Shown here piece after piece: positions 54,235 through 63,983 of a DNA stretch of 64,000 nt (the stretch's first letter is position 1; every line of letters begins with the position of its first letter). Source of the stretch: Betaproteobacteria bacterium (lineage in GTDB: Bacteria; Pseudomonadota; Gammaproteobacteria; Burkholderiales; SG8-41); contig JANYDM010000021.1 in NCBI GenBank assembly GCA_025363575.1, forward strand, positions 1-64,000, given 5' to 3'. The notes under the pieces are model-generated. The model was not told the origin of the DNA, searched no databases, and was given only the letters and a program-made list of their open reading frames with translations. The position numbers and the translations under genes are program-made.

Positions 54235-55145
54235 CAGTCTCTCAGGTCGCGGCCGGTCAGGCGCAGAAACACGTCTTCAAGGTTCGCCTGACGATGCAGG
54301 TAGCGCAGCTCCGGCCGCTGTTCGAGATGGTGCAGCAGCGGCTCGACATTGCGCGCATAGCAGAACACAGTCTCGCCGGTCTGCTCGCAGCGCTCGCACA
54401 AGGCGGCGCCGGACGCGGCCGCCCAGCTTTCGGCACCGTCGCCGAATACTTCGACGACCTGCGGTTCTATGTGCGCGGCAATCAGCTCGCGCGGCGTGCC
54501 GCTGGCCATGATGCGGCCATGGTCCATGATGGCCAGGCGATCGCACAGGCGTTCGGCTTCATCCATGAAGTGGGTCGTCAAAAATACCGTCCTGCCCTGC
54601 GCAGCGAGCTGGCGCAGGCGCTGCCAGATGAGATGCCGCGCTTGCGGGTCGAGCCCGGTGGTGGGCTCGTCGAGAAAAATGAGGTCGGGATCATTGACGA
54701 GCGCGCGTGCGAGCGTCAGCCGCCGCTTCATGCCGCCGGACAACGCCTTTATGTTGTCGCCGGCGCGATTGGCCAGACCGGCGAATTCCAGCAGGGCAGG
54801 TATGCGTGCGTTAATGTCAGCGACGGCCAGGCCGAAATAGCGGCCATAGACCATCAGGTTCTCGCGCACCGTGAAGTCGGGATCGAGATTGTCGATCTGC
54901 GGCACTACACCGACGCGTGCGCGCGCTTCACGTGCCGCGCGCGGCACCGGCAGGTCGAACATGCTGATCGTGCCGGCGTCGGGATCGGTGAGGCCCAGGC
55001 ACAGCCGCAGCGTGGTTGTCTTGCCGGCGCCGTTGGGGCCCAGCAGGCCGAAGCATTCGCCGGGCCGCAGATCGAGATCGATGCCGGCCACGACCTCATG
55101 CGCGCCGTAGGATTTGCGCAGAGCATTCACGACCAGATAGCTCAT
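54234..55145 (-). CDS. ABC transporter ATP-binding protein (NodI-like)
   Basis: A 303-residue ATPase. The start at ATG 55145 gives [20 protein letters not shown]; an upstream frame adds about 35 unrelated residues. Walker [10 protein letters not shown], signature [15 protein letters not shown] and Walker [15 protein letters not shown] are intact. A C-terminal domain of about 80 residues follows, as in NodI and drug-exporter ATPases. It overlaps the hydrolase gene by 4 bases. Confidence 0.92.
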   Translation of the reverse strand: MSYLVVNALRKSYGAHEVVAGIDLDLRPGECFGLLGPNGAGKTTTLRLCLGLTDPDAGTISMFDLPVPRAAREARARVGVVPQIDNLDPDFTVRENLMVYGRYFGLAVADINARIPALLEFAGLANRAGDNIKALSGGMKRRLTLARALVNDPDLIFLDEPTTGLDPQARHLIWQRLRQLAAQGRTVFLTTHFMDEAERLCDRLAIMDHGRIMASGTPRELIAAHIEPQVVEVFGDGAESWAAASGAALCERCEQTGETVFCYARNVEPLLHHLEQRPELRYLHRQANLEDVFLRLTGRDLRD

Positions 55146-55750
55146 CGGCAATAGCGCGTGACGATTTGCTGCAGGATATGCAGGCGGCCATGAAAGAAAT
55201 GTTCGCCGCCGGGCACCACGACGACGGGCAGATTCTGCGGACGCGCCCAATCGAGGACTGCCGCCAGCGGCACCACGTCGTCAACTTCGCCGTGGATGAC
55301 CAGCGTGCCGGCCGCGACGTTTTCCGCCGGGAAACGATTGACCGCGGGCCCGACCAGCACCAACTGGTCGGGCCGGAGTTCTTTTGCCACGCGGGTTTGG
55401 ACGAAGCTGCCAAAAGAGAACCCCGCGCAGATGAGCGGCAGCGCGCCGAACCTGTCACGCGCGTAGGCGGCGACCGCGATGAGGTCGGCGGTTTCGCCGC
55501 GGCCTTCGTCGTGCGTGCCCGTGGTGGCGCCGACGCCGCGGAAATTCGGGCGCAACGCAACATGGCCGAGCGCATAAAACGTGCGCGCGAGCGTGGTCAC
55601 CACCTTGTTGTCCTTGGTGCCGCCCATCAAAGGATGCGGATGTGCAATCAACGCGATGCCGCGGCGCTCCTCGCCCGGATCGCTGATATCGACTTCGATT
55701 TTTCCCGCCGGACCGTCGACGAGCACCGCGTCTGTCTTGGCAGGTCTCAA
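55142..55750 (-). CDS. Alpha/beta-hydrolase family protein
   Basis: A 202-residue compact alpha/beta hydrolase. [20 protein letters not shown] holds the oxyanion-hole HPHP motif, Ser in GFSFGS is the nucleophile, and Asp in [10 protein letters not shown] with His in [10 protein letters not shown] complete the triad. This HPHP subgroup has few characterised members. It lies between the ferredoxin and ABC ATPase genes, overlapping both by 4 bases. Confidence 0.9.
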   Translation of the reverse strand: MRPAKTDAVLVDGPAGKIEVDISDPGEERRGIALIAHPHPLMGGTKDNKVVTTLARTFYALGHVALRPNFRGVGATTGTHDEGRGETADLIAVAAYARDRFGALPLICAGFSFGSFVQTRVAKELRPDQLVLVGPAVNRFPAENVAAGTLVIHGEVDDVVPLAAVLDWARPQNLPVVVVPGGEHFFHGRLHILQQIVTRYCR

Positions 55751-56055
55751 ATCTTCAGGCGTTCGACTGCGCGGCCGTGCTGCAGATGCTCGCTGATGAT
55801 TTCATCGATGTCTTCGCGGTCGACGTAGGTGTACCAGACCTCTTCGGGGTAGACGACCATCACCGGGCCATCTTTGCAGCGATCGAGGCAGCCCGCCATG
55901 TTGATGCGAACGCTGGCCGGACCGGACAGGCCCAGCGCCTTGATTTTGTTCTTGGCGTACTCGCGCATCTCCGTCGCACCGTGATCGTTGCAGCACGCAT
56001 CGCCGTTGGCGCGTTGATTGCAGCAGAAAAATACGTGGTGGTTGAAATAACTCAC
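55747..56055 (-). CDS. Thioredoxin-like [2Fe-2S] ferredoxin
   Basis: A 102-residue protein. FFCCNQRANGDACCNDHG and NMAGCLDRCKDGP give six cysteines at 11, 12, 21, 22, 56 and 60, covering the four-ligand pattern of thioredoxin-fold 2Fe-2S ferredoxins. VVYPEEVWYTYV and the C-terminal helix ISEHLQHGR are family features. The electron partner is unknown. A consensus TATAAT on the minus strand (56113-56118) may be its promoter. Confidence 0.9.
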   Translation of the reverse strand: MSYFNHHVFFCCNQRANGDACCNDHGATEMREYAKNKIKALGLSGPASVRINMAGCLDRCKDGPVMVVYPEEVWYTYVDREDIDEIISEHLQHGRAVERLKI

Positions 56056-56129
56056 TGGATTGCCTTGTCGGAGGCCGGCAGAAAAAAATACTGCCCGCGT
56101 GCTGGACCGGTCATTATATAGAACCCGGG

Positions 56130-56489
56130 TCAGAGTTCGCTGTATTTGCGGGCATTGCCTTTGGCGCGGCGAACGGGATATTTACGCGCGTTAAGGCGGA
56201 TTTTGCGACGCGCCGCCGCGATCGCATCGATGCCGAGAACATCGGCGAGGCGCGTCAGGTAGAGCAGGACATCCGCAATCTCGTCCGCCACCGCGCGCTT
56301 GCGCACGGGATCGAGCGCGGCGCTTTGCGCCGGTGTGAGCCATTGAAAATGCTCGAGGAGTTCGGCCGCTTCGACGCTCAGCGCCATGGCGAGATTCTTG
56401 GGCGTGTGAAATTGCTGCCAGTCGCGCGCGTCGGCGAAGCGGCGCAGCGCGATGCGCAGACCGTCGAGGGTGGCGGGTGATCGGATCAT
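56130..56489 (-). CDS. MazG-like nucleotide pyrophosphohydrolase
   Basis: A 119-residue all-alpha NTP pyrophosphatase of the RS21-C6/MazG-like type. The metal-binding pattern is Glu40, Glu43 and Glu46 in SVEAAELLEHFQW, with Glu70 and Asp73 in ADEIADVLLYL. FHTPKNLAMAL precedes it, as in dCTP pyrophosphatase 1. It probably removes non-canonical dNTPs. A much longer frame running through to 57467 is antisense-like in composition and not used. Confidence 0.9.
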   Translation of the reverse strand: MIRSPATLDGLRIALRRFADARDWQQFHTPKNLAMALSVEAAELLEHFQWLTPAQSAALDPVRKRAVADEIADVLLYLTRLADVLGIDAIAAARRKIRLNARKYPVRRAKGNARKYSEL

Positions 56490-56530
56490 GGGTCGGCCTT
56501 CGTGATGAGAAGCGGATGAAATTCGATGAT

Positions 56531-57604
56531 TCAGCGCGGCGGCCGGGGCGGACCGGCGTGCGCGAGACCAAGCAGAACCGCCACGGCCGCGACCGGCCAG
56601 CACTGCGAGAGGATGCGCACGATGCCGCCGAACGTGGCGAGATGGGTCGCTTGCGCCCCCGCCAATAATGGCGGCACCGCCTGATAAGGGTTGTCGGGCG
56701 TGACATTGACGATCGCCGCGCCCGCGAGTACGCACAGTATCGCCAGCGTTGCGCGCGCCGCCGGCGGCAGCCACATCAATAGCGCCATGGCCGCCATGCC
56801 CGCGGCAAATCCCGCCGCGACGCCCGGCGTCAGCCATTGCAGCCCGTTGATGGCATGCGCCATGGCGATGGCGGCAATCGATTTGGCGGCGACTGCGAGC
56901 ACGAGCGTCAAAAGCGTGACGCGCAAAGCGTCGCCGCGTGATCTCGCGAGCAGCGAGATGATGAGTCCCACGGCGGTTATCGCCAGCGCCACCACGGCCG
57001 CTTCGGCCAGCAGGTAGGCCTGCGACGAATGCATGAACATGGGCGTGAGGTCGAGTGCATCGCGCACGTTGCCGCTGCCGAACGCGGGCGGCGACGGATA
57101 AAATTGAATCACGACCCACAAACCGATCAACATAAGCCCGCAGTCGCCGAGACGACCCGCGCGCACCACCCGCGCGCGCAGCGCCGCCAGCGGATTGTTC
57201 CACATCGTAAGCAATAGTGCCGCCAAGGCGCCCAGCGCCGCGCCCGCGCTGTTCGCCAGCAGGTCGACATTCGAAGCGATGCGCGTGGGCAGGAACATCT
57301 GCGCGCTTTCGAGCGCAAGGCTGATGCCGGCCGCCAGCACCGTTGCTGAGATCACCGCGACGGCTGCGGCCAGCGGTGGACGCAGCGCGCGGAACAGCAT
57401 GGCGCCGAGCGGGAGGTAAGCGATGACGTTGAGCGCGATGTCGCTGGCCGTCATGTAGCGCGGCCAAGGCGCAGTCAGAAACCGCAGCACTTCGGCGGGC
57501 GGCATGCGCCAGCCGATAAAAGGTTGCAGGCTGGCATACACGATGACCAGTGTGTAAGCTAGCGCGACGTATATCGCGAGAGGCGCCCGGCTCGACGTTT
57601 TCAT
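56531..57604 (-). CDS. VanZ-family membrane protein
   Basis: A 357-residue membrane protein with about ten hydrophobic segments. The N-terminal third is the VanZ domain: SDIALNVIAYLPLGAMLFRA and SLALESAQMFLPTRIASNVD LLANSAGA, shown here as two separate blocks. The C-terminal two thirds are additional helices. VanZ proteins affect teicoplanin resistance and wall or lipid processes in some bacteria, but no function is known for this type. Confidence 0.85.
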   Translation of the reverse strand: MKTSSRAPLAIYVALAYTLVIVYASLQPFIGWRMPPAEVLRFLTAPWPRYMTASDIALNVIAYLPLGAMLFRALRPPLAAAVAVISATVLAAGISLALESAQMFLPTRIASNVDLLANSAGAALGALAALLLTMWNNPLAALRARVVRAGRLGDCGLMLIGLWVVIQFYPSPPAFGSGNVRDALDLTPMFMHSSQAYLLAEAAVVALAITAVGLIISLLARSRGDALRVTLLTLVLAVAAKSIAAIAMAHAINGLQWLTPGVAAGFAAGMAAMALLMWLPPAARATLAILCVLAGAAIVNVTPDNPYQAVPPLLAGAQATHLATFGGIVRILSQCWPVAAVAVLLGLAHAGPPRPPR

Positions 57605-57689
57605 CGCATCAACGCGGCCTTTGCAGCGGTGCCGTACAAGAGAGCATCGCCCACCGGTTCAGAAATTCCCTGGCTCGAGTTCACGCGAC

Positions 57690-58643
57690 ATGTCGATATT
57701 CTATGATGTTTTCAATGGCGATGCGGACGGCATCTGCGCGCTCCATCAGCTGCGTCTCGCGGATCCGCGCGAAAGCGTACTGACGACAGGCGTCAAACGC
57801 GATATCGCGCTGCTCGACCGCGTGGACGCGCAGGCTGGCGATACGGTCACCGTGCTCGATGTCTCGCTCGCGCGCAATGCGGCGGCATTGCAGACGCTGC
57901 TCGCGCGCGGCGTGAACTGCCGGTATTTCGATCATCATTTCGCGGGCGAGATTCCTAGCCATCCGCGGCTGCGGTCGTTCATAGATACGGCGCCCGACGT
58001 GTGCACTAGCCTGCTGGTTGACCATTACCTCAACGGCAGCCAGCGCGTCTGGGCGGTCGTCGCCGCTTATGGCGACAATCTCGAAGGGGGGGCGCGCCGG
58101 GCGGCAGCATCGCTCGCGCTCAACGACTTACAACTCGCACAACTGCGCGAGCTGGGCGAGTGCATCAACTACAATGCTTACGGCGACAGCGTTGACGACC
58201 TCAACTACCATCCAGCGGATCTGTATCAGACGATTTCCGGCTACGCCGATCCGTTCAAGTTCATGAGCGACGAACCCGTGCTCGAGGTTCTGCGCGCGGC
58301 GCGCGCCGACGATCTGTTCCTCGCGGGTGAGTTAAAGCCCGCGGTATCGACCGCGGGAGGCGAGATATATGTGTTGCCGGATGGCGCCTGGAGCCGGCGC
58401 GTGAGTGGAACCTTCGGCAACCAGCTGGCAACGGCCGACCCTGCGCGTGCGCACGCTGTGCTGACCGCGGGCGCCCGCGGGTTCGCGGTCAGTGTGCGCG
58501 CACCGATGGGCGCGCCACGCAACGCGGACGTGCTGTGCCGACAGTTCGGTGGCGGCGGCAGGCAGGGCGCGGCGGGCATCGATTTCCTGCCCGACGCGGA
58601 GTTCGAGCGCTTTGTCGCGGCTTACGGGCAGACCTTCGGCTAA
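57690..58643 (+). CDS. DHH-family phosphoesterase
   Basis: A 317-residue protein. The start at ATG 57690 gives MSIFYDVFNGDADGICALHQ with motif I Asp11 and Asp13. Asp57 lies in TVTVLDVSLARN and the DHH triplet at 81-83 in YFDHHFAGE. AAYGDNLEGG forms the fourth metal motif. The C-terminal DHHA1-type domain has the QFGGGGRQGAAGI glycine motif. It is a manganese-dependent hydrolase of the RecJ/NrnA superfamily; the substrate (short oligonucleotide, cyclic dinucleotide or pAp) is not determined. Confidence 0.85.
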   Translation: MSIFYDVFNGDADGICALHQLRLADPRESVLTTGVKRDIALLDRVDAQAGDTVTVLDVSLARNAAALQTLLARGVNCRYFDHHFAGEIPSHPRLRSFIDTAPDVCTSLLVDHYLNGSQRVWAVVAAYGDNLEGGARRAAASLALNDLQLAQLRELGECINYNAYGDSVDDLNYHPADLYQTISGYADPFKFMSDEPVLEVLRAARADDLFLAGELKPAVSTAGGEIYVLPDGAWSRRVSGTFGNQLATADPARAHAVLTAGARGFAVSVRAPMGAPRNADVLCRQFGGGGRQGAAGIDFLPDAEFERFVAAYGQTFG

Positions 58644-58670
58644 CTTTTTCGCCTGCGGCAGGCACTCCGC

Positions 58671-59633
58671 CTAATCGGCCTTGATATTGCCGTCGCGGAC
58701 CACCTTGCCGTACTTTGCATTCTCGGCCTTGATGAATGCGGCGAATTCTTCGGGTGTATTGCTGGTCGGATCGCCGCCCAGTGACATCAGGCGTTCCTTG
58801 ACGCCGGCATCGGCCGCGACGCGCCTGACGTCGGCTTGGATTTTGGCGATGACGTCAGCGGGCGTGCCGGCGGGCGCAAGAAAGCCGAACCACTGCGTCG
58901 ATTCGAAGTTGATGCCCGCTTCGTGCAGCGTCGGCGTATCAGGCAGGACGGCGCTGCGTTTTGCCGCGGTGACCGCAAGTCCGCGTACGCGGCCGGACTT
59001 GATGTGCGGCACGATAGGCGCCAGGCCGAGAATGGCCGTCGGAATCTGGCCGCCGACGAGGTCGGTCACGGCGGGGGCCGCACCTTTGTACGGCACATGG
59101 AGGTAGTTGATGCCGGCGTTGGTCTTGAGCCATTCGCCGGCCAGATGCTGGGTGCTGCCGGTGCCGCTGGAGCCAAACGGCAGCCCGCCGGCGGTCTTCT
59201 TCGAGAGCGCGATCAATTCTTTCACCGTCTTCGCCGGCACCGATGCATGCACCACGATGATGTTGGGATAGGTCGCGGCGAGCGAAATGGGCGCCAGATC
59301 CTTGAACGGGTCATAGTTCATTTTCGCGTAAAGCGCGGGATTCAACGCAATCTCGGCCGGCGAGCATACGAGCAGGATATAGCCGTCCTTCGGCGAGTGC
59401 GCCACCGATTCGGCGCCTATCATTCCGCTCGCGCCGGGCCGGTTGTCGATGACCACGGTCTGGCCCCAGTATTCGCCCAGCTTCTGGCCGTAAGCGCGCG
59501 CGGTAATGTCGAGACCGCCGCCGGCTGGAAACGGGACGATCAAGCGCACCGGTTTTGCGGGATATGATTGGGCGTGTGCGACGCCGGCGCTGAAAACTAT
59601 AAGAGCGGCATACCAGTACTTGCGCGGCAGCAT
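58671..59633 (-). CDS. Bug/TctC-type periplasmic solute receptor
   Basis: A 320-residue secreted receptor. The signal peptide MLPRKYWYAALIVFSAGVAHA is followed by SYPAKPVRLIVPFPAGGGLD, the Bug family start. NRPGASGMIGAESVAHSPKD and the GTGSTQHLAGEWLK segment line the binding cleft, where aspartates usually bind a carboxylate ligand through waters. No TctA or TctB membrane subunits are nearby, so it is an orphan receptor, common in betaproteobacteria. Confidence 0.94.
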   Translation of the reverse strand: MLPRKYWYAALIVFSAGVAHAQSYPAKPVRLIVPFPAGGGLDITARAYGQKLGEYWGQTVVIDNRPGASGMIGAESVAHSPKDGYILLVCSPAEIALNPALYAKMNYDPFKDLAPISLAATYPNIIVVHASVPAKTVKELIALSKKTAGGLPFGSSGTGSTQHLAGEWLKTNAGINYLHVPYKGAAPAVTDLVGGQIPTAILGLAPIVPHIKSGRVRGLAVTAAKRSAVLPDTPTLHEAGINFESTQWFGFLAPAGTPADVIAKIQADVRRVAADAGVKERLMSLGGDPTSNTPEEFAAFIKAENAKYGKVVRDGNIKAD

Positions 59634-59685
59634 GGCATCTCCGGAATCGATGTTTACCGATACTAAACGAAAATCAGCCCGCCGG

Positions 59686-60231
59686 TCAGGCGCCAGCCGG
59701 CAGACGCGCCTGTGCGAGGACGTCCATCTCGATCGTTGCGAACGCGCTCAGCCACAGCGCTGCATCGTAAGCGTCCATCCATTCGCCGCGCCATGCCCAC
59801 GCCACGACCAGCACTGCCAATCCGGTGTACAGCGTGAAAGCGCAAATACAAAACCAGCTGCGATGACGCGCGACGCTGGCGGGCCGGCGCACTTCGGTTT
59901 CAAGCAGGAGGACGACAGTTATCCACAACGCCGTATTTATCGCGTCGAGAGTGTCCTTCTCCACGAGGTAACCGATGCCGGCGGCACAGACGCCGATCGC
60001 GGCAATCACTCTCGCAATACGCATCGCCGCTGCGGCGCGTGGGGTAAACAGGCGGGAAGAGAAACCGGTTTCGAGCATGAACAGCATCAGCAGCAGCAAC
60101 CACGCCAGTGCGTCGAGGCCTTTGCTCGGTGTGCCCGCGGAGAGGTAATACACGGTATTGCAGACCAGCAGAGCGACGACGGCGATTCTGAATGCGCGGT
60201 ATACGAACGATGCCCGCCGGGCTGCCTTCAC
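59686..60231 (-). CDS. Hypothetical membrane protein
   Basis: A 181-residue protein with five or so hydrophobic segments (VALLVCNTVYYLSAG, LDALAWLLLLMLFMLETGFS, ARVIAAIGVCAAGIGYLVEK, AINTALWITVVLLLETEV, FTLYTGLAVLVVAWAW). Paired ETGF/ETEV acidic ends of helices recur. I do not recognise a family. It starts 25 bases after the sodium:solute symporter gene on the same strand and may be co-expressed with it. Confidence 0.65.
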   Translation of the reverse strand: MKAARRASFVYRAFRIAVVALLVCNTVYYLSAGTPSKGLDALAWLLLLMLFMLETGFSSRLFTPRAAAAMRIARVIAAIGVCAAGIGYLVEKDTLDAINTALWITVVLLLETEVRRPASVARHRSWFCICAFTLYTGLAVLVVAWAWRGEWMDAYDAALWLSAFATIEMDVLAQARLPAGA

Positions 60232-60256
60232 CAGATGGCGTGTGCTGGCAGCACCG

Positions 60257-61708
60257 TCAGTGCGACGCCGGGCCGCGCGCGGGCCGCGCTATTTTTTGCC
60301 GGATAACGTGCGGCGCTAGCGAGCCGCCTATCATGCCGAAGAGGGCCGCAAAAACCCCCGCGAGCTGCGGCGGGCAGGCGGCGGTTGGCGCCAGTATCTC
60401 CAGCGAAATCCATGTCGCGAGGCCTGACACGATGGCGGCGAGCGCGCCCTGCTGATTCGCGCGTTTCCAGTAAAGTCCGAACGCCAGCGGCACGAATGCA
60501 GACACCAGCGTCACCTTGTAGGCGTTCTCGACCATCTTGTAGATGGAAAGCTCCGAATTGAGCGCGAACAGCGTGACCAGCACCGTGAAGCACAGCACGA
60601 CGATGCGCATCAGCCGCAGCAACTGCTTGTCGCTCAAATGCCTGAAGGTCGGCCGCAGGATATTTTCGGTAAACGTCACCGACGGAGCGAGCAGCGTGGC
60701 GCTTGCGCAACTCTTGATCGCCGATAACAGCGCCCCGAAGAACATGATCTGCGCGAAGATCGGCGCGTGATTCAAGATCAGATTGGGCAGTATCAACTGA
60801 GACTGCTTGTCGCCGTCGATCAATTTCTGCACCAGTTGCGGATCGATCAGGGTTGCGGAGTAAGCGAGAAACATCGGAATAAAGGCGAAACAGAAATAGA
60901 TGCAGCCGCCGATGATCGCGGCGCGGCCCGCGGTGCGTTCATCTTTCGACGAGGCGACACGCTGGAACACGTCCTGCTGCGGGATCGAGCCGAGCATCAT
61001 GGTGACGCCCGCGGCAGCGAAGCCAAGCACCCCGGCCAGAGATGCGTCGGGCCAGAACGAAGAGAATTTGCCGGCGTTCGCGGCATGCTCGACCACCACC
61101 GAGACTCCGCCGGCGAGCTGACTGACGTCCCAGCCGATGTAGAGCATGCCGATGACGATAATGATCATCTGCAGAAAATCGGTAACGGCGACCGCCCACA
61201 TGCCGCCCCACATGGTGTAAATGAGCACGGTCGACGCGCCGACTACCATGCCGGTCGCCTGCGACATCGCGCCTTCGGACACGACGTGAAATACGAGCCC
61301 CAGCGCGGAAATCTGCGCGGCGACCCAGCCCAGGTAAGACATCACGATGCACAGTGTGGTCAACGTTTCGACCGCGCGGCCGTACTTGTTTCGATAGAAG
61401 TCGCCTATCGTCAGCAGCTGCATCCGGTACAGCGGGCGCGCGAAGAACAAGCCGACGAGGATCAGGCACAGGCTGGAGCCGAATGGATCGGCAATTACGC
61501 CGCCCATGCCTTCGCGCAGAAAAGTCGCCGGTATGCCGAGTACGGTTTCCGAGCCGAACCACGTGGCGAACACCGTGGCGATGACGATATACAGCGGCAG
61601 GCTGCGCCCTGCCACCGCGTAGTCGGCTGAAGTCTTGACGCGCCGCGCCGCCCACAGACCGATGCCGACTGAGATGAGCCAATAGATGATTACGAACCAG
61701 AGCAGCAT
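60257..61708 (-). CDS. Sodium:solute symporter family protein
   Basis: A 483-residue transporter with 12-13 hydrophobic helices of the SSS family. ADYAVAGRSLPLYIVIATVF and FATWFGSETVLGIPATF contain the helix 1-2 pattern, and AAGVTMMLGSIPQQDVFQRV is the conserved SSS signature after helix 6. The substrate cannot be named; the family covers proline, pantothenate, acetate and others. No small DUF4212-type partner or histidine-kinase domain is present. Confidence 0.9.
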   Translation of the reverse strand: MLLWFVIIYWLISVGIGLWAARRVKTSADYAVAGRSLPLYIVIATVFATWFGSETVLGIPATFLREGMGGVIADPFGSSLCLILVGLFFARPLYRMQLLTIGDFYRNKYGRAVETLTTLCIVMSYLGWVAAQISALGLVFHVVSEGAMSQATGMVVGASTVLIYTMWGGMWAVAVTDFLQMIIIVIGMLYIGWDVSQLAGGVSVVVEHAANAGKFSSFWPDASLAGVLGFAAAGVTMMLGSIPQQDVFQRVASSKDERTAGRAAIIGGCIYFCFAFIPMFLAYSATLIDPQLVQKLIDGDKQSQLILPNLILNHAPIFAQIMFFGALLSAIKSCASATLLAPSVTFTENILRPTFRHLSDKQLLRLMRIVVLCFTVLVTLFALNSELSIYKMVENAYKVTLVSAFVPLAFGLYWKRANQQGALAAIVSGLATWISLEILAPTAACPPQLAGVFAALFGMIGGSLAPHVIRQKIARPARGPASH

Positions 61709-61789
61709 GTCAACGGCGCGCGGGCGGCATGCAAGAACGATGAGGCATTATACGACGCGACACAGCAGCGTCCAGCCGCCGGCCGCCGC

Positions 61790-63310
61790 TTAGAGCATCA
61801 GGTAAAACAGCAGGCCGGCAATGGCGGCGAGCGCGACTGTCATTCCGGCCAGCAGTGCATTCTGCCGCCGCGCTTCCGTGGCCAGGCGCTGCAGCGTCAG
61901 TTGCAGCCGATCCGCGCCTTCGTTGCGCAGGAAGCGCTCGACCAGCCGCGGCAGCTGCGGCAGCAGCGTATTCCAGTACGGGGCTTCGGCACGAATTTGC
62001 TCAACGAGACCGCGCCAGCCGATTTGTGCCGACATCCAGCGCTCGAGATAAGGCTTGGCCGTCACCCACAGATCCAGCTCGGGATCGAGCTGGCGGCCGA
62101 GACCTTCTATCGTCAGCAGCGTCTTCTGCAGCATGACGAGCTGCGGCTGGACTTGCATGTTAAAACGCCGCGCTGTCTGGAACAGGCGCAGCAGCACGCG
62201 TCCGAATGAAATGTCCTTCAGCGGCCGCGAGAATATCGGCTCGCAGACCGCGCGGATGGCGGTCTCGAAATCGTCGACACGCGTGGCGCGCGGCACCCAG
62301 CCCGATTCGATATGCATCTCGGCGACACGCCGGTAGTCGCGACGGAAGAACGCGAGAAAATTCTGCGCGAGGTAGTATTTGTCCACCGCCGTCAGCGTGC
62401 CCATGATGCCGAAATCGAGCGCTATGTACTGGCCGTTCGCGGCCACCAGTATGTTCCCGGGATGCATGTCGGCGTGAAAAAAACCATCGCGGAATACTTG
62501 CGTGAAAAAAATCTCGACGCCCGCGCGCGACAGTTTTTTGAGATCGACGCCCTGCACGCGCAACGCCGCGACATGCGATATCGGCGTGCCGTGCATGCGC
62601 TGCATCACCATGACTTCGCTGGCGCAGTAGTCCCAGTAGATTTCAGGCACCAGCAGCAGCGGCGAATTCGTGAAATTGCGGCGCAGCTGGCTTGCGTTGG
62701 CCGCCTCGCGCATGAGGTCGAGCTCGTCGTCCAGATGCTTGGCGAATTCCGCGACGACCTCGTGCGGCCGCAGCCGCTTGCCGTCGGCCCAGAGCAACTC
62801 GACAAGGCCCGCGGCGGCGTCGAGCAGCGCAATGTCATTGCGGATGATTTCCGGAATATTCGGCCGCAGTATCTTGACGGCGACTTCGCGCCCGTCGTGC
62901 AGCCGGGCGAAGTGCACCTGTGCTACCGAGGCGCTGGCGACGGCAACCGGGTCGAACTCGCGAAAGACCTGCGCCCACGGCTTGCCGTACGCGCGCTCTA
63001 GCGCAGCCAGGGCCAGCTCGGGCGCGAATGGCGGCACCTGGTCCTGCAGCCGCGCGAGCTCGTCGGCGATGTCCGCGGGCAACAGGTCACGGCGCGTGGA
63101 TAGCAACTGGCCGAACTTGACGAATATGGGGCCCAGCGCTTCGAGTGCGAGCCGCAGCCGCGCGGCGCGCGGCGCGTCCAGCCGGCGCCAGAACAAGAGC
63201 CGCCGGACGAGTCCGCGTACGCCGCGTACGCGTTCGTGACCAAGGACGAATTCATCGAGTCCGTAACGCAGGCTGACGGCGATGATCTTGAAAAGGCGGA
63301 ACGAACGCAT
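61790..63310 (-). CDS. ubiB: UbiB, atypical kinase/ATPase of ubiquinone synthesis
   Basis: A 506-residue membrane-associated protein needed for ubiquinone synthesis. The start at ATG 63310 gives [20 protein letters not shown]. The KxGQ motif in [19 protein letters not shown], the Ala-rich loop [16 protein letters not shown], the catalytic HADMHPGN and the DFG motif are all present. One or two C-terminal hydrophobic helices anchor it ([18 protein letters not shown]). It follows ubiJ, as in the ubiE-ubiJ-ubiB operon. Confidence 0.96.
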   Translation of the reverse strand: MRSFRLFKIIAVSLRYGLDEFVLGHERVRGVRGLVRRLLFWRRLDAPRAARLRLALEALGPIFVKFGQLLSTRRDLLPADIADELARLQDQVPPFAPELALAALERAYGKPWAQVFREFDPVAVASASVAQVHFARLHDGREVAVKILRPNIPEIIRNDIALLDAAAGLVELLWADGKRLRPHEVVAEFAKHLDDELDLMREAANASQLRRNFTNSPLLLVPEIYWDYCASEVMVMQRMHGTPISHVAALRVQGVDLKKLSRAGVEIFFTQVFRDGFFHADMHPGNILVAANGQYIALDFGIMGTLTAVDKYYLAQNFLAFFRRDYRRVAEMHIESGWVPRATRVDDFETAIRAVCEPIFSRPLKDISFGRVLLRLFQTARRFNMQVQPQLVMLQKTLLTIEGLGRQLDPELDLWVTAKPYLERWMSAQIGWRGLVEQIRAEAPYWNTLLPQLPRLVERFLRNEGADRLQLTLQRLATEARRQNALLAGMTVALAAIAGLLFYLML

Positions 63311-63374
63311 CGGCGGATTGTAACCGCCGCGGAACAGCCGGGCGAGCGCGCGCCGGAAACTCAACGCCCTTGTA

Positions 63375-63983
63375 CTACCGATGCGCCGGCGTCTGCACGT
63401 GTTGGGCGAATTGCCCGATACGTTTTTCAAGGCGCGCGACGTCGTCGCGCAGGGTATCGACCGCCCGCACGAAACGCTCGACGTCGCTTTTGGCGGCGAT
63501 CAGCGGGCGCTCGTCGATCCAGTATGCGGCGGTGGCGCGCGCGAAGCCGGCCGCCGCTTCGCGTTGCCAGCGTTTTAGTTCGCCGGCGGTGGCGACCATG
63601 CGGTGCGCGGCGATGTCGCCAAACACGCGGCTCAGGTCTTCTTCGACATCCCAGCGCAGATTTTGCGCAATGTAGAGAATTTCGCGTGCGAGCGACGCAT
63701 CGCCGGTGGTCGCGACCTGCTGCCAGGCAGTCGCGTCACCCGCGAGCGTGCGCATAGCGATTCCCGGCGTCAGAGTGAATGTGGCAGCCGGCGCGGCAGT
63801 CGCCGGCGCTTCCGCGACCTCACCGGACTCCAGAATAGCGAGAGCGACGCTGAAAGGCGCTACTTCAAAGCGCGCGACCTGGCCGGCGTACGGCTGCAAA
63901 CGTTCACGCGCCCACGATGCGCGCTTAAGGAGATGGTTCAGCGCGGCCGCGGTTGGCCTGAGCCTGAACCCCGTGGCTCGCAC
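63375..63983 (-). CDS. ubiJ: UbiJ, ubiquinone biosynthesis accessory factor (SCP2-like)
   Basis: A protein of about 202 residues. The N-terminus [20 protein letters not shown] and the following SCP2-like lipid-binding domain (residues about 30-110) are typical of UbiJ. The C-terminal coiled coil ([21 protein letters not shown]) is also usual. The start is taken as GTG 63983, but the frame stays open to the window edge, so a slightly earlier start is possible. ubiE is expected just beyond the window. Confidence 0.88.
   Translation of the reverse strand: MRATGFRLRPTAAALNHLLKRASWARERLQPYAGQVARFEVAPFSVALAILESGEVAEAPATAAPAATFTLTPGIAMRTLAGDATAWQQVATTGDASLAREILYIAQNLRWDVEEDLSRVFGDIAAHRMVATAGELKRWQREAAAGFARATAAYWIDERPLIAAKSDVERFVRAVDTLRDDVARLEKRIGQFAQHVQTPAHR

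Noticed and set aside
56490..57467. Long frame fused to the front of the MazG-like protein
   Set aside because: It is the shadow of the VanZ gene in another frame, very rich in Arg and Gly, and the MazG-like domain is complete from ATG 56489.
58644..58670. GCCTGC/GCAGGC palindrome between the convergent DHH and Bug-receptor genes, considered as a terminator
   Set aside because: The T-run lies before the palindrome on the plus strand and there is none after it on either strand.
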